Shown here piece by piece: positions 27,146 through 37,592 of a stretch of 64,000 nucleotides of DNA (positions are counted from its first letter, which is position 1; each line of letters starts with the position of its first letter). This stretch comes from Pseudomonadota bacterium (GTDB taxonomy: Bacteria > Pseudomonadota > Gammaproteobacteria > Acidiferrobacterales > Acidiferrobacteraceae), in NCBI GenBank assembly GCA_021784755.1, contig JAJYHM010000049.1, positions 1 through 64,000 on the forward strand, given 5' to 3'. The notes under the pieces are model-generated. The model had not been told where the DNA came from, did not search any database, and saw only the letters and a list, made by a program, of their open reading frames with translations. Position numbers and translations under genes: made by a program.

Positions 27146-27742
27146 ATGACCACGCAAGAGGCCTTCCTCGACTATGCCCGAAAAACCTTCGGGGACGCGC
27201 TTGCCTCCGTCACGGTGGAGCACGGCGAGGTAACGTTTGTAGTGCCGCGCGAGAGATGGCTTGCGACCTGCCAAACTTTGCGCGATGAGCCCGCATTTCA
27301 CTTCGAGCAGCTTATCGATCTTTGCGGCGTGGATTATCTGACTTATGGGGAAAGAGAACGACGCGAGCCGCGGTTCGCGGTCGTGGCGCATCTGCTGTCT
27401 CTCGCCCACAACCGGCGCCTGAGGGTTCGTGCGTTCCTCGACGACGAGCAGCCGGCGATCGCCTCCTTGACGGGGGTCTGGAACTCAGTCGATTGGTATG
27501 AGCGCGAGGCCTTCGATCTGTTTGGTTTTATCTTCGAAGGGCATAAGGACTTGCGGCGCTTGTTAACGGACTACGGGTTTGTAGGTCACCCGTTCCGAAA
27601 GGATTTTCCGATCTCGGGGCGCGTGGAGGTGCGCTATGACCCCGATAAACGGCGCGTGGTGTACGAGCCTGTCAGCATAGAACCGCGCGTGCTGGTCCCG
27701 CGCGTGATCCGAGAGGAGGGCTACGGTGGCAGAGATTCGTAA
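27146..27742 (+). CDS. nuoC: Complex I subunit NuoC (30-kDa type)
   Basis: A 198-residue hydrophilic subunit packing against NuoD. The signature block [19 protein letters not shown] is followed by [20 protein letters not shown]. It is a separate gene, not fused to nuoD as in enteric bacteria. It overlaps nuoD by 17 bases. Confidence 0.96.
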   Translation: MTTQEAFLDYARKTFGDALASVTVEHGEVTFVVPRERWLATCQTLRDEPAFHFEQLIDLCGVDYLTYGERERREPRFAVVAHLLSLAHNRRLRVRAFLDDEQPAIASLTGVWNSVDWYEREAFDLFGFIFEGHKDLRRLLTDYGFVGHPFRKDFPISGRVEVRYDPDKRRVVYEPVSIEPRVLVPRVIREEGYGGRDS

Positions 27743-28979
27743 TTACACGATGAACTTCGGACCGCAGCATCCTTCGGCCCACGGCGTGCTCCGACTCGTC
27801 TTGGAACTCGACGGCGAGGTCGTGGAGCGCGCGGATCCGCATATCGGACTTCTGCATCGCGCGACCGAGAAGCTCGCCGAAACCAAGCCCTACAACCAGT
27901 CCATTCCCTACATGGACCGACTTGATTACGTCTCCATGATGGCCAATGAGCACGCCTACGTCATGGCCCTGGAGAAGCTCCTGAAGGTCGAGGTGCCGAT
28001 CCGCGCACAGTACATCCGCGTGATGTTCGACGAACTGACGCGCATCTTGAACCACCTGCTGTGGCTTGGGGCGCACGCGCTTGATATCGGCGCGATGACG
28101 GTGTTTCTGTATGCCTTCCGGGAGCGCGAGGATCTGATGGACGCCTACGAGGCGGTGTCCGGGGCGCGCATGCATGCCACTTATTATCGGGTGGGCGGGG
28201 TCTACCGGGACCTGCCGGACAGCATGCCTCGCTACAGCGTGTCGCGTTGGCACGACGAGAAGGACGTGGCGCGTATGAATGCCAATCGAGAGGGCACCCT
28301 CCTCGATTTTCTTGGCGATTTTTGCCGGCGCTTCCCGGGCTATGTAGACGACTATGAGACCTTGCTCACCGATAACCGGATCTGGAAGCAAAGGACTGTG
28401 GGTATAGGCGTCGTGAGCCCGGAGCGCGCCCTGCAGCTCGGCTTTACGGGTCCCATGCTGAGGGGATCCGGTGTCGAGTGGGATCTTCGCAAGAAGCAGC
28501 CCTACGAGGTATACGACAAGCTGGATTTCGATATACCGGTCGGGGTCCAGGGCGATTGTTATGATCGTTATCTCGTGCGCGTCGAGGAGATGCGCCAGTC
28601 CAACCGGATCGTGACCCAATGTATCGATTGGCTGCGCAAGAATCCGGGCCCCGTGATCGTGAGTGACCATAAGGTCGTGCCGCCCTCGCGCGAGGAAATG
28701 AAGGCCGACATGGAGGCCTTGATCCATCACTTCAAGCTGTTTACGGAAGGTTACTCGGTGCCGGCGGGCGAGGCCTATGCGGCGGTCGAGCATCCCAAGG
28801 GCGAGTTCGGCATCTACCTTGTGTCGGACGGCGCCAATAAGCCGTTCCGCGTGAAGATCAGAGCGCCGGGTTTCGCGCATCTGGCGGCCTTGGACGAAAT
28901 GACCCGCGGCCATATGATCGCCGACGTCGTAGCCATCATCGGCACCCAGGACATCGTTTTCGGCGAAGTTGACAGGTGA
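27726..28979 (+). CDS. nuoD: Complex I subunit NuoD (49-kDa type)
   Basis: A 417-residue subunit forming much of the quinone pocket, descended from the [NiFe]-hydrogenase large subunit. The N-terminus has [20 protein letters not shown], and [15 protein letters not shown] follows, carrying the quinone-site His. The C-terminus [20 protein letters not shown] is typical. It begins with GTG at 27726, inside nuoC. Confidence 0.97.
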   Translation: MAEIRNYTMNFGPQHPSAHGVLRLVLELDGEVVERADPHIGLLHRATEKLAETKPYNQSIPYMDRLDYVSMMANEHAYVMALEKLLKVEVPIRAQYIRVMFDELTRILNHLLWLGAHALDIGAMTVFLYAFREREDLMDAYEAVSGARMHATYYRVGGVYRDLPDSMPRYSVSRWHDEKDVARMNANREGTLLDFLGDFCRRFPGYVDDYETLLTDNRIWKQRTVGIGVVSPERALQLGFTGPMLRGSGVEWDLRKKQPYEVYDKLDFDIPVGVQGDCYDRYLVRVEEMRQSNRIVTQCIDWLRKNPGPVIVSDHKVVPPSREEMKADMEALIHHFKLFTEGYSVPAGEAYAAVEHPKGEFGIYLVSDGANKPFRVKIRAPGFAHLAALDEMTRGHMIADVVAIIGTQDIVFGEVDR

Positions 28980-28983
28980 GCGC

Positions 28984-29454
28984 ATGTTGACGAAGGAATC
29001 GCTCGAACAGATCGACCGGGAGATCGCCAAATACCCACCGGAGCATAAGCAGTCAGCGGTGATGGCGGCTCTGCATATCGCCCAGGAGGAGCACGGGTGG
29101 TTGAGTGTGTCGCTCATGGACTATATCGCCGAATTGCTCGGGATGCGGCCCATCCAGGTCTACGAGGTGGCGAGCTTCTACACCATGTATGATCTGGAGC
29201 CGGTGGGGCGGCATAAGGTCAGCGTGTGTACGAACATTTCCTGTCTCCTGCGTGGTAGCGACGATATCGTCGCGCATTTGAAGAAACGGCTTGGGATCGG
29301 GTTCAATGAGACGACGCCGGATGGGCGCTTTACGCTGAAAGAGGTCGAGTGCCTGGCAGCCTGCGGGGGCGCGCCCATGTTTCAGATCGGCAAGACCTAC
29401 TACGAGAATCTGACGCCCAGCCGCATCGATGAGATTCTGGCGGGCTTGGAGTAA
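28984..29454 (+). CDS. nuoE: Complex I subunit NuoE (2Fe-2S, 24-kDa type)
   Basis: A 156-residue thioredoxin-fold subunit of the NADH module. The 2Fe-2S ligands are arranged C-x4-C in [11 protein letters not shown] and C-x3-C in [12 protein letters not shown]. The region [20 protein letters not shown] is the usual N-terminal helix. The ATG at 28984 is chosen over the TTG in the track; it lies four bases after the nuoD stop. Confidence 0.96.
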   Translation: MLTKESLEQIDREIAKYPPEHKQSAVMAALHIAQEEHGWLSVSLMDYIAELLGMRPIQVYEVASFYTMYDLEPVGRHKVSVCTNISCLLRGSDDIVAHLKKRLGIGFNETTPDGRFTLKEVECLAACGGAPMFQIGKTYYENLTPSRIDEILAGLE

Positions 29455-29456
29455 GC

Positions 29457-30734
29457 ATGGCGAACGAGGTCTGTTTTCGGAACTTGCATCGCGATCGTCC
29501 GTGGACGCTTGGCGTTTACGAAAGCGATGGCGGCTATCAGGCATGGCGACGCATCCTGAGTGAAAGGACGCCGCCGGACGAGATCGTGAACGAGATCAAG
29601 AAGTCGGTGCTGCGCGGTCGTGGCGGCGCAGGCTTTCCGACCGGCCTCAAGTGGAGCTTTATGCCGCGTAACGCGCCCGGCCAAAAATACATCGTCTGCA
29701 ATTCCGACGAGGGCGAGCCCGGAACCTTCAAGGACCGCGACATCTTGCGCTTCAACCCCCATGCCTTGATCGAAGGTATGGCGATAGCGGGCTACACCAT
29801 AGGCGCGACCATGGGTTACAACTACGTTCGTGGCGAATTCTACGAACCGATCGCGCGGTTCGAGGAGGCGCTCGTCGAGGCCCGCGCCGCGGGATATCTC
29901 GGCAAGAACATCTTGGGCTCGGGCATCGATTTCGATCTGCATGTCCATAGAGGGGGCGGGGCCTATATCTGTGGCGAGGAGACCGCGCTTTTGGAGTCAC
30001 TCGAGGGCAAGAAAGGCCAGCCGCGCTTCAAGCCGCCATTCCCTGCGAGTTACGGCCTCTACGGGCGCCCGACGACGATCAATAATACCGAGACCCTGGC
30101 CTCAATCCCGGCCATCGTGCGCCACGGTGGCCAATGGTTCCTGGAGATCGGCAAGCCCAATAACGGCGGGCCGAAGATTTTTTCCGTATCGGGACACGTG
30201 AACCAGCCCGGGAACTACGAGGTACCCTTGGGGACGCCTTTCGCCAAGCTGCTCGAAATGGCGGGTGGCGTGTGGCGGGGCCGTAAGCTGAAGGCTGTGA
30301 TCCCGGGCGGCTCCTCGGTACCGGTCGTGCGCGGCGAAATCATGATGGATCTGACCATGGACTACGATGCGCTGTCCAAGGCGGGCAGCATGTTGGGTGC
30401 GGGTTCGGTGATTGTCATGGATGACACGACCTGCATGGTGCGCGCCCTCGAACGCATCTCGCATTTCTATTACGAAGAGTCGTGCGGTCAATGTACGCCC
30501 TGTCGCGAAGGCACGGGGTGGCTTGCGCGGGTGCTGCACCGCATAGAGCATGGCGAGGGGCGGATGCAAGACTTGGATCTCTTGACGGATATGGCAAGGA
30601 AGATGGAGGGGCGAACCATCTGTGCCTTGGGAGATGCGGCGGCGCTGCCGGTCATAAGTTTCATCAAGAACTTCCGGGAAGAGTTCGAGGCCCATATTGA
30701 CCGAGGCTGCTGTCCGATGGCGGCGGCCGCGTGA
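29457..30734 (+). CDS. nuoF: Complex I subunit NuoF (FMN, NADH-binding)
   Basis: A 425-residue subunit that oxidises NADH on FMN. The nucleotide site has [17 protein letters not shown], and [17 protein letters not shown] and [20 protein letters not shown] complete it. Cluster N3 is held by [16 protein letters not shown] and a later Cys in [12 protein letters not shown]. The ATG follows the nuoE stop by two bases. Confidence 0.97.
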   Translation: MANEVCFRNLHRDRPWTLGVYESDGGYQAWRRILSERTPPDEIVNEIKKSVLRGRGGAGFPTGLKWSFMPRNAPGQKYIVCNSDEGEPGTFKDRDILRFNPHALIEGMAIAGYTIGATMGYNYVRGEFYEPIARFEEALVEARAAGYLGKNILGSGIDFDLHVHRGGGAYICGEETALLESLEGKKGQPRFKPPFPASYGLYGRPTTINNTETLASIPAIVRHGGQWFLEIGKPNNGGPKIFSVSGHVNQPGNYEVPLGTPFAKLLEMAGGVWRGRKLKAVIPGGSSVPVVRGEIMMDLTMDYDALSKAGSMLGAGSVIVMDDTTCMVRALERISHFYYEESCGQCTPCREGTGWLARVLHRIEHGEGRMQDLDLLTDMARKMEGRTICALGDAAALPVISFIKNFREEFEAHIDRGCCPMAAAA

Positions 30735-30751
30735 AGGGCGGGGAGGCGACG

Positions 30752-33103
30752 ATGCTGCATATCGAGATCGATGGCAAAGAGCTCGCGGTGGAAGAAGGCG
30801 CCATGGTGATCGAGGCCGCTGAGGCGGCTGGGATCTATATCCCGCGGTTTTGCTATCACAAGCACCTATCTGTTGCCGCCAATTGCCGCATGTGTCTCGT
30901 GGATGTGGAGCGCGTCGCAAAACCGGTGCCGGCCTGCGCCACGCCCGTGACCGAAGGCATGAAGGTCTCGACGCGCTCGGAGAAGACCCGGACGGCACAG
31001 AAGGGCGTGATGGAGTTCCTGCTCATAAACCACCCGCTCGATTGCCCGATTTGCGATCAGGGTGGGGAATGCGACCTGCAGGATCTGGCGGTGGGTTATG
31101 GGCGCGATGTTTCGCGCTTCACCGAGGCCAAGCGCATCGTCAAGGATCAAGACATAGGGCCCTTGATATCGACCGAAATGACGCGCTGCATCCATTGCAC
31201 GCGCTGCGTGCGTTTCGGTCAGGAGATCGGCGGCATTATGGAGTTGGGCGCGACCGGCCGCGGCGAGCACATGCGCATCGGCACCTACGTCGAGGCCACT
31301 GTCGACTCGGAACTTTCCGGCAATATGATCGATCTCTGCCCGGTAGGGGCCTTGACCTCGAAGCCGTTTCGTTACACGGCCCGCTCCTGGGAGCTGATGG
31401 CCAAGCCCTCGGTGAGTCCGCACGATTGCGTAGGTGCCAATATTCTGATCGAGACGCGTCGCAACAAGGTGATGCGTGTGCTGCCACGCGAGAACGCGGC
31501 GGTGAACGAGACCTGGATCTCGGACCGCGACCGTTTCAGCTACACGGCGCTGGACGCCGAGACGCGGCTTTCGGTCCCGCTCGTTAGGGATGGTGAGAGC
31601 TGGCACGAGGTTGATTGGGATGTGGCGCTCGAGACGGCCGCTCAGGGGTTGCGGGACGTGATAGCCCAGGACGGCCCGGGGGCGCTTGCGGGTCTTGCAT
31701 CCGCGCAGGCGACCGTCGAGGAAGGCTTTCTTCTGCAACGTCTTGTGCGCGGCCTTGGGTCCGACAATGTCGATCATAGGTTGCGGGAGGGGGATTTTCG
31801 CGACGATGCGGGCGCCCCAGCCTACCCCACGCTTGGTGTTGAGATCGCCGAACTCGAGCGTCTTGACGCTGTGATTCTCATTGGCAGCAATATCCGCAAG
31901 GAACAGCCCCTGCTTGCCCATAGGCTGCGCAAGGCTTTCCTCGACGGCGCCAAGATCGCGGCCATCAATCCCATGGATTTTGCTTTCACCTTCGATCTGG
32001 CGGACAAGACCGTAGTGGCCCCGAGCAAGCTCCCTGAAGCGGTAGGAAGATTGCTTGTTGCGGTGGCGGCTTGTACCGGGACTGCTTTGCCACCCGAGGT
32101 GGCGGCGTGGACGAAGGGTCTGTCCGCCGGTGAGGTCGAGACCCGAACGGCCGCGTGGCTGTGCGTGGCCGAACGCCCGGCGATCCTGCTGGGGGCGCTT
32201 GCCGACTCCCATCCGCAAGCGGCCGTGCTGCGGTCACTCGCCGCGGTCTTGGGCGAGATCGCAGGGGCTACAGTGGGCCGTATGCCACCCGGCAATTCCG
32301 CGGGCCTGTGGCTTGCGGGAGTGGTCCCGCATCGCGAGGCGCTGGGCGGCGCGCGCAAGAGTGGCGGACGGCCGGTGCAGGCGATGTGGGATGGCAGTCA
32401 GAAGGGCTTCCTGCTGGTTGATGCCGAGCCCGTGATCGATAGCGTGGATGGTGGCCGCGCGCGCGCGGCCTTGCGTGAGGCCCGATTCGTGGTGGCCTTG
32501 TCGGCGTTTCGTTCCGAGGCGCTGGATTACGCGCAGGTCATCCTGCCCATGGCGCCGTTTACCGAGACCGATGGATCCTGCGTGAACGGCGAGGGGCGTT
32601 GGCAGACGTTTGAGGCAGCCGTGACGCCGCGCGGCGAGGCCCGTCCGGCCTGGAAAATCCTGCGGGTACTGGCCGAGAAGTGCGGGGTATCGGGGCTTGT
32701 CTACGATTCCACCGCAGCCATTCGCGAGGCGATCGGCGATCTGTCGGCGGTCTCTCTCTGCCACCAACCCATGACGCTTGCCGGCCGCGAGTCGCCGGAG
32801 GCGGGCCTGGAACGCATCGCTGAGGTAGGCTTGTATGACTCGGACAGTCTCGTACGCCGTTCCGAAGTCCTGCACCAGACAGCCGACCGGGGGCAGCCGG
32901 TTCTGCGCCTGAACGAGGGACAGGCCTTGCGGCTCGAGCTTTCCGCGGGCAATACGGTACGGGTGGTGATGGGGGATGCAGACGCGGTCCTCGAGGTTGC
33001 CATCGATAACCGAGTCCCGGATGGGGCCGCCTACGTTGCGGCCGCCATAGAGGAGACTGCGCGCTTGCCGTGGTCCGGGACCCTGAGCGTGAGGCGGATC
33101 TGA
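30752..33103 (+). CDS. nuoG: Complex I subunit NuoG (75-kDa type)
   Basis: A 783-residue electron-relay subunit. The N-terminal part has the 2Fe-2S segment AANCRMCLVDV, then HPLDCPICDQGGECDLQDLA and TRCIHCTRCVRFGQEIGGIM for the 4Fe-4S clusters. The rest is a molybdopterin-oxidoreductase-like fold without visible cofactor role. The track starts at a GTG overlapping nuoF, but GGGGAGG stands five bases before the ATG at 30752, which also matches homologues. Confidence 0.96.
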   Translation: MLHIEIDGKELAVEEGAMVIEAAEAAGIYIPRFCYHKHLSVAANCRMCLVDVERVAKPVPACATPVTEGMKVSTRSEKTRTAQKGVMEFLLINHPLDCPICDQGGECDLQDLAVGYGRDVSRFTEAKRIVKDQDIGPLISTEMTRCIHCTRCVRFGQEIGGIMELGATGRGEHMRIGTYVEATVDSELSGNMIDLCPVGALTSKPFRYTARSWELMAKPSVSPHDCVGANILIETRRNKVMRVLPRENAAVNETWISDRDRFSYTALDAETRLSVPLVRDGESWHEVDWDVALETAAQGLRDVIAQDGPGALAGLASAQATVEEGFLLQRLVRGLGSDNVDHRLREGDFRDDAGAPAYPTLGVEIAELERLDAVILIGSNIRKEQPLLAHRLRKAFLDGAKIAAINPMDFAFTFDLADKTVVAPSKLPEAVGRLLVAVAACTGTALPPEVAAWTKGLSAGEVETRTAAWLCVAERPAILLGALADSHPQAAVLRSLAAVLGEIAGATVGRMPPGNSAGLWLAGVVPHREALGGARKSGGRPVQAMWDGSQKGFLLVDAEPVIDSVDGGRARAALREARFVVALSAFRSEALDYAQVILPMAPFTETDGSCVNGEGRWQTFEAAVTPRGEARPAWKILRVLAEKCGVSGLVYDSTAAIREAIGDLSAVSLCHQPMTLAGRESPEAGLERIAEVGLYDSDSLVRRSEVLHQTADRGQPVLRLNEGQALRLELSAGNTVRVVMGDADAVLEVAIDNRVPDGAAYVAAAIEETARLPWSGTLSVRRI

Positions 33104-33106
33104 CGC

Positions 33107-34153
33107 ATGGGCGAGTTAACGGCGCTATGGGGCACCCTGCCGGTCTGGTCGCAGCTTTTGCTGTGGGACTTGATCAAGATCGTGGCGATCGTGGTCCCGC
33201 TCATGTTGAGTGTGGCGTATCTAACCTTCGCCGAGCGCAAGGTCATAGGGTACATGCAGGTGCGCATCGGCCCGAACCGGGTGGGTCCGCGGGGGTGGCT
33301 GCAGCCTATCGCCGACGGCGTGAAGCTTCTCCTGAAGGAGATTATCGTCCCGTCCGGGGCCAACAAGGCTTTATTCGTCGCGGCGCCGGTTTTGGCGCTT
33401 CTGCCGGCGCTCGTGGCCTGGGCGGTCGTGCCATTCACCAACACCTTGGTGCTTGCCAACGTCAACGCGGGCCTTTTGTTCGTGCTCGCGGCGACCTCTA
33501 TGGGGGTCTATGGGGTGGTTATCGCCGGCTGGGCCTCGAACTCCAAGTACGCCTTCCTAGGTAGCCTGCGCTCGGCGGCCCAGATCGTCGCGTATGAGAT
33601 CGCCATGGGGTTTGCTCTTGTGGGCGTGCTCATGGCGGCCGGCACCCTGAACCTTCGCCAGATCGCGCTCGACCAGGCCGGCGGGTTCTGGCATTGGCTT
33701 TTCCTACCCCTCTTCCCGTTGTTTCTCGTCTATTTCATCGCCGGTGTAGCGGAAACCAATCGCGCGCCCTTCGATGTCGCCGAGGGTGAGTCGGAGATCG
33801 TGGCCGGATTCCATGTCGAATACTCAGGCATGACGTTCGCGCTCTTTTTCCTGGCCGAATATGCGAATATGATCCTTCTTTCGGCCCTGACGGCGATTTT
33901 GTTCCTGGGCGGCTGGTTACCTCCTTTTGATTTCGCTCCCTTCACCTGGGTGCCGCCTCTCGGATGGTTTTTGCTCAAGGTCTCGGTGATTCTGTTTCTG
34001 TACCTGTGGCTGCGTGCGACTTTTCCGCGCTATCGCTACGACCAGATCATGCGGCTTGGTTGGAAGGTGCTGATCCCGGTGACCCTGGTCTGGATCGGGG
34101 TCATGGGCTTTGTGATTTTTTTTACGCCGTGGGCTTTCTTGTTTTACCGTTAG
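33107..34153 (+). CDS. nuoH: Complex I subunit NuoH
   Basis: A 348-residue membrane subunit with eight predicted helices at the junction with the peripheral arm. Characteristic loops are [20 protein letters not shown] and, facing the quinone channel, [20 protein letters not shown]. The start ATG is three bases after the nuoG stop. Confidence 0.97.
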   Translation: MGELTALWGTLPVWSQLLLWDLIKIVAIVVPLMLSVAYLTFAERKVIGYMQVRIGPNRVGPRGWLQPIADGVKLLLKEIIVPSGANKALFVAAPVLALLPALVAWAVVPFTNTLVLANVNAGLLFVLAATSMGVYGVVIAGWASNSKYAFLGSLRSAAQIVAYEIAMGFALVGVLMAAGTLNLRQIALDQAGGFWHWLFLPLFPLFLVYFIAGVAETNRAPFDVAEGESEIVAGFHVEYSGMTFALFFLAEYANMILLSALTAILFLGGWLPPFDFAPFTWVPPLGWFLLKVSVILFLYLWLRATFPRYRYDQIMRLGWKVLIPVTLVWIGVMGFVIFFTPWAFLFYR

Positions 34154-34165
34154 CGGGGGTTCCTC

Positions 34166-34654
34166 ATGAAAGCGATACGGAAATACCTGCATAGCTTTTT
34201 GCTCATTGAGCTTCTGCAGGGGCTCGCGCTCACGGGCAAGCATTTCTTTGCGCGCAAGATCACGGTGCAATATCCGGATGAGCGTACGCCGCAGTCACCA
34301 CGCTTTCGTGGGCTGCACGCTTTGCGGCGCTACCCCAATGGTGAGGAGCGGTGCATTGCCTGCAAACTCTGTGAGGCGGTTTGCCCGGCGCTTGCCATCA
34401 CGATCGAGTCCGAGCAGCGCGACGATGGCACGCGCCGTACGACGCGCTACGACATCGATCTCACGAAGTGCATATTCTGTGGGTTTTGCGAGGAGTCGTG
34501 CCCCGTGGATTCGATCGTGGAGACGCGCGTGTTCGATTACCATGGCGAAAGGCGGGGGGATCTCGTTTACACGAAGTCGATGCTGCTTGCCATAGGCGAC
34601 AAATACGAAAAAGAGATCGCGGCCGATCGCGCCGCCGATGCGCGATACCGATAG
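34166..34654 (+). CDS. nuoI: Complex I subunit NuoI (2x 4Fe-4S)
   Basis: A 162-residue ferredoxin-like subunit passing electrons toward N2. Two CxxCxxCxxxCP motifs are complete: [12 protein letters not shown] and [12 protein letters not shown]. The N-terminal amphipathic helix and [15 protein letters not shown] precede them. It lies 12 bases after nuoH with GGGGGTT before the ATG. Confidence 0.97.
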   Translation: MKAIRKYLHSFLLIELLQGLALTGKHFFARKITVQYPDERTPQSPRFRGLHALRRYPNGEERCIACKLCEAVCPALAITIESEQRDDGTRRTTRYDIDLTKCIFCGFCEESCPVDSIVETRVFDYHGERRGDLVYTKSMLLAIGDKYEKEIAADRAADARYR

Positions 34655-34666
34655 GGGCGGGGGACC

Positions 34667-35278
34667 ATGACGTTCGAAGACGCGATCTTCTACTTTTTTG
34701 CGGCAGTATTGCTGGGTTCGGCCGCCATGGTCGTCACTATCCGTAACCCCGTGAAGTCGGCGCTGTTCTTGGTGCTGGCCTTCGTCAGTGCCGCCTGTCT
34801 CTGGATGCTCTTGAAGGCCGAATTCCTCGCGATCGTCCTTGTGCTTGTCTACGTCGGGGCGGTCATGGTGCTGTTCTTGTTCGTTGTGATGATGATCGAC
34901 GTGAATCTGGCAGTCTTGAGGCAGGGGTTCGCCGATTATCTCCCGGTGGGCGGGCTTGTGGCGGTCCTTATGGTCGCGGAGATCGCGCTCGCGGTGGGCC
35001 CCAAACAATTTGCTGCGGGCCGCCTTGCGCACGCCGCCACCCATGTCGCGCATCCCCATTACAGCAATACGCGCGCGCTCGGCATGCTTTTGTATACCAC
35101 TTACGTTTATCCGTTCGAGATTGCCGCGGTCATTCTGCTGGTTGCCATCATCGCTGCCATTGCGCTGACCATGCGTCGGCGCCCGGACACCAAGTATCAG
35201 GACCCGGCCCGACAGGTCGAGGTGCGGGCCCAGGATCGGATGCGAATCGTTAAGATGCGGACGGAGCCGAAGGCTTGA
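34667..35278 (+). CDS. nuoJ: Complex I subunit NuoJ
   Basis: A 203-residue membrane subunit with five predicted helices. The conserved pi-bulge region corresponds to [21 protein letters not shown] basic tail ([20 protein letters not shown]) closes the protein. The AUG follows nuoI by 12 bases; nuoK follows 34 bases later. Confidence 0.95.
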   Translation: MTFEDAIFYFFAAVLLGSAAMVVTIRNPVKSALFLVLAFVSAACLWMLLKAEFLAIVLVLVYVGAVMVLFLFVVMMIDVNLAVLRQGFADYLPVGGLVAVLMVAEIALAVGPKQFAAGRLAHAATHVAHPHYSNTRALGMLLYTTYVYPFEIAAVILLVAIIAAIALTMRRRPDTKYQDPARQVEVRAQDRMRIVKMRTEPKA

Positions 35279-35312
35279 CGCCGTACATTCTAATAAACGG
35301 GGAGAGAGGTCT

Positions 35313-35618
35313 GTGGTTTCACTGTCGCAGTATCTGATCTTGGCGGCGGCGCTCTTTGCGATCGGCGTCGTCGGCATATTTCTCAACCGCAAGAACCTCG
35401 TGGTGTTGCTGATGGCAATCGAGCTCATTTTGCTCGCCGTCAACCTGAATTTCGTGGCCTTCTCGCACTACCTTTGGGGGATGTCAGGACAGGTCTTCGT
35501 CTTCTTCATCCTGACGGTTGCCGCGGCCGAGTCGGCTATTGGTCTGGCCATCCTCATCGTCTTGTTCCGTAATCGTCGCACGATCAATGTCGACGATTTC
35601 GATACCTTGAAGGGCTAG
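35313..35618 (+). CDS. nuoK: Complex I subunit NuoK
   Basis: A 101-residue three-helix subunit, homologous to MrpC. Two buried glutamates of the proton path are present, in [17 protein letters not shown] and [17 protein letters not shown]. It starts with GTG at 35313, preceded by GGGGAGAGAGG. Confidence 0.96.
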   Translation: MVSLSQYLILAAALFAIGVVGIFLNRKNLVVLLMAIELILLAVNLNFVAFSHYLWGMSGQVFVFFILTVAAAESAIGLAILIVLFRNRRTINVDDFDTLKG

Positions 35619-35622
35619 CGCC

Positions 35623-37584
35623 ATGGCCTCCGCGCTTTCGCTGTATGGGGCGATCCCCTTGGCGTGCCTCACGGGCGCCTTGATCGCCGGAATTTTCGGC
35701 CGGACCTTGGGACCCGTGTGGTCGCACCGCGTCACCATCTTAGGTGTTGCGGTGGCCTTTGCCTTATCGGCGGGATATGCATTGCCACAGGTGATGTCTG
35801 GGCACGACCTGGACGCGACTGTCTATACATGGGGTTATGCCGGCCGCCTTCCGCTGGTCGTGGGCTTCCTGATCGACCCGCTTACGGCCCTCATGATGGT
35901 GGTGGTCACCTTTGTCTCGCTCATGGTGCACATCTATACCATCGGCTATATGCGCGGTGATCCGGGTTATCAGCGTTTCTTCAGCTATATATCGCTTTTC
36001 ACGTTCGCTATGCTGATGCTGGTCATGGCCAACAACTTCATGCAGCTATTCTTCGGTTGGGAAGGCGTGGGTCTCGTTTCCTACCTCTTGATCGGTTTTT
36101 GGTTCACGCGGGAGTCGGCGATCTTCGCGAGTCTCAAGGCCTTTCTCGTGAATCGGCTGGGTGACTTCGGCTTCATTCTCGGCATCGCCGCGATATACAC
36201 GGTGTTTCATAGCCTGGATTACGCAACGGTGTTTGCGCAGGCGCCCGCGGCCATCCATGCCAAGCTGTGGCTCAGCAATCACGATTCCTGGAGCATGCTG
36301 ACTGTCATCTGCGTACTCCTGTTCATCGGCGCCATGGGGAAGTCGGCGCAGATGCCGCTCCATGTCTGGCTGCCTGACTCCATGGAGGGCCCCACGCCGA
36401 TATCGGCCCTCATACACGCCGCCACCATGGTTACGGCCGGCATCTTTATGGTCGCGCGGATGTCGCCGCTTTTCGAACTGTCCCCCGTGGCGCGCGATGT
36501 GGTGCTGTTGGTGGGGGCGTCGACCGCCTTTTTCATGGCCTTGCTTGGCATGGTGCAGACTGATATCAAGCGTGTCATCGCCTATTCGACGCTTTCCCAG
36601 TTGGGTTACATGACTGCGGCACTTGGCGCGTCGGCCTACGCGGTGGCCATTTTTCATCTCGTGACGCACGCGTTTTTCAAGGCCTTGCTGTTCCTTGCGG
36701 CGGGGTCGGTCATTATTGCGCTGCATCATGAACAGGACCTGCGCAAGATGGGCGGTCTGCGGCGTTACATGCCTATCACCTTCGCCGCCACCTGGGTCGG
36801 TTCTCTGGCGCTCGCCGGCATCCCACCTTTCGCGGGTTTCTTCTCCAAGGATGCGATCATAGACGCGGTGGCGCATTCGACGCTCCCGGGTGCTGACTAC
36901 GCCTTTGTGGCGGTGCTCGCAGGTGTGTTTGTGACGGCGTTCTACACCTTCCGTATGCTGTTCCTGGCCTTTTATGGGGAGCCGCGCATGGATGCCCACG
37001 CCCGTCACCATCTGCGCGAGTCGCCATGGGTCGTCACGGTGCCGCTTATAGTGCTTGCCATTCCCTCGGCTCTAGCTGGCATCGTGCTTATGAGGCCGCT
37101 GCTCTTTGGGCACTTTTTCCGTGGCTCCCTGTATGTGCGGCCCGCGGATAATCCCTTGCTGCGCATGGCCCCCCACTATCATGGGGTGTGGGCCTTCATT
37201 GCGGCAGCCTTCGTGTCGCCGCCCCTGTATCTGGCGCTCGCGGGCATCGCAACGGCTTGGTACATGTATATCCTAAGACCCGAATTGCCCGCGCAGATGG
37301 CGCGGCGCCTGCATATCCTCTACGCCATCCTGCGCGCCAAGTACGGGTTCGATGAGATCTATGAACAAGGCGCCACGCGCGCCGCGCGCGCCGTGGGCCG
37401 TTTCCTCTGGCGCGTAGGCGACGTGCAGATCATAGACGGCACCATGGTGAACGGCACCGCGCGTCTCATTGGACGCATCGCGGCCTGGGGACGGCGCCTC
37501 CAGTCCGGTTACATCTATCATTACGCGTTTGCGGTCATTCTGGGCCTCTTCGTGTTAATGACGTTCTTCTTGCACCACGGATAA
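35623..37584 (+). CDS. nuoL: Complex I subunit NuoL (antiporter-like)
   Basis: A 653-residue distal membrane subunit with the long lateral helix at its C-terminal end. The core has FFGWEGVGLVSYLLIGFWF with the conserved Glu, QMPLHVWLPDSMEGPTPISA with HVWLPDSMEGPTP, and a Lys-rich discontinuous helix near AFFKALLFLAAGSVI. Length is as expected for NuoL. It lies four bases after nuoK. Confidence 0.97.
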   Translation: MASALSLYGAIPLACLTGALIAGIFGRTLGPVWSHRVTILGVAVAFALSAGYALPQVMSGHDLDATVYTWGYAGRLPLVVGFLIDPLTALMMVVVTFVSLMVHIYTIGYMRGDPGYQRFFSYISLFTFAMLMLVMANNFMQLFFGWEGVGLVSYLLIGFWFTRESAIFASLKAFLVNRLGDFGFILGIAAIYTVFHSLDYATVFAQAPAAIHAKLWLSNHDSWSMLTVICVLLFIGAMGKSAQMPLHVWLPDSMEGPTPISALIHAATMVTAGIFMVARMSPLFELSPVARDVVLLVGASTAFFMALLGMVQTDIKRVIAYSTLSQLGYMTAALGASAYAVAIFHLVTHAFFKALLFLAAGSVIIALHHEQDLRKMGGLRRYMPITFAATWVGSLALAGIPPFAGFFSKDAIIDAVAHSTLPGADYAFVAVLAGVFVTAFYTFRMLFLAFYGEPRMDAHARHHLRESPWVVTVPLIVLAIPSALAGIVLMRPLLFGHFFRGSLYVRPADNPLLRMAPHYHGVWAFIAAAFVSPPLYLALAGIATAWYMYILRPELPAQMARRLHILYAILRAKYGFDEIYEQGATRAARAVGRFLWRVGDVQIIDGTMVNGTARLIGRIAAWGRRLQSGYIYHYAFAVILGLFVLMTFFLHHG

Positions 37585-37592
37585 GGCCTGTC

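Noticed and set aside
27672-29117. 481-residue minus-strand ORF opposite nuoD/nuoE
   Set aside because: Antisense shadow, His/Arg-rich low-complexity product typical of reversed GC-rich codons.
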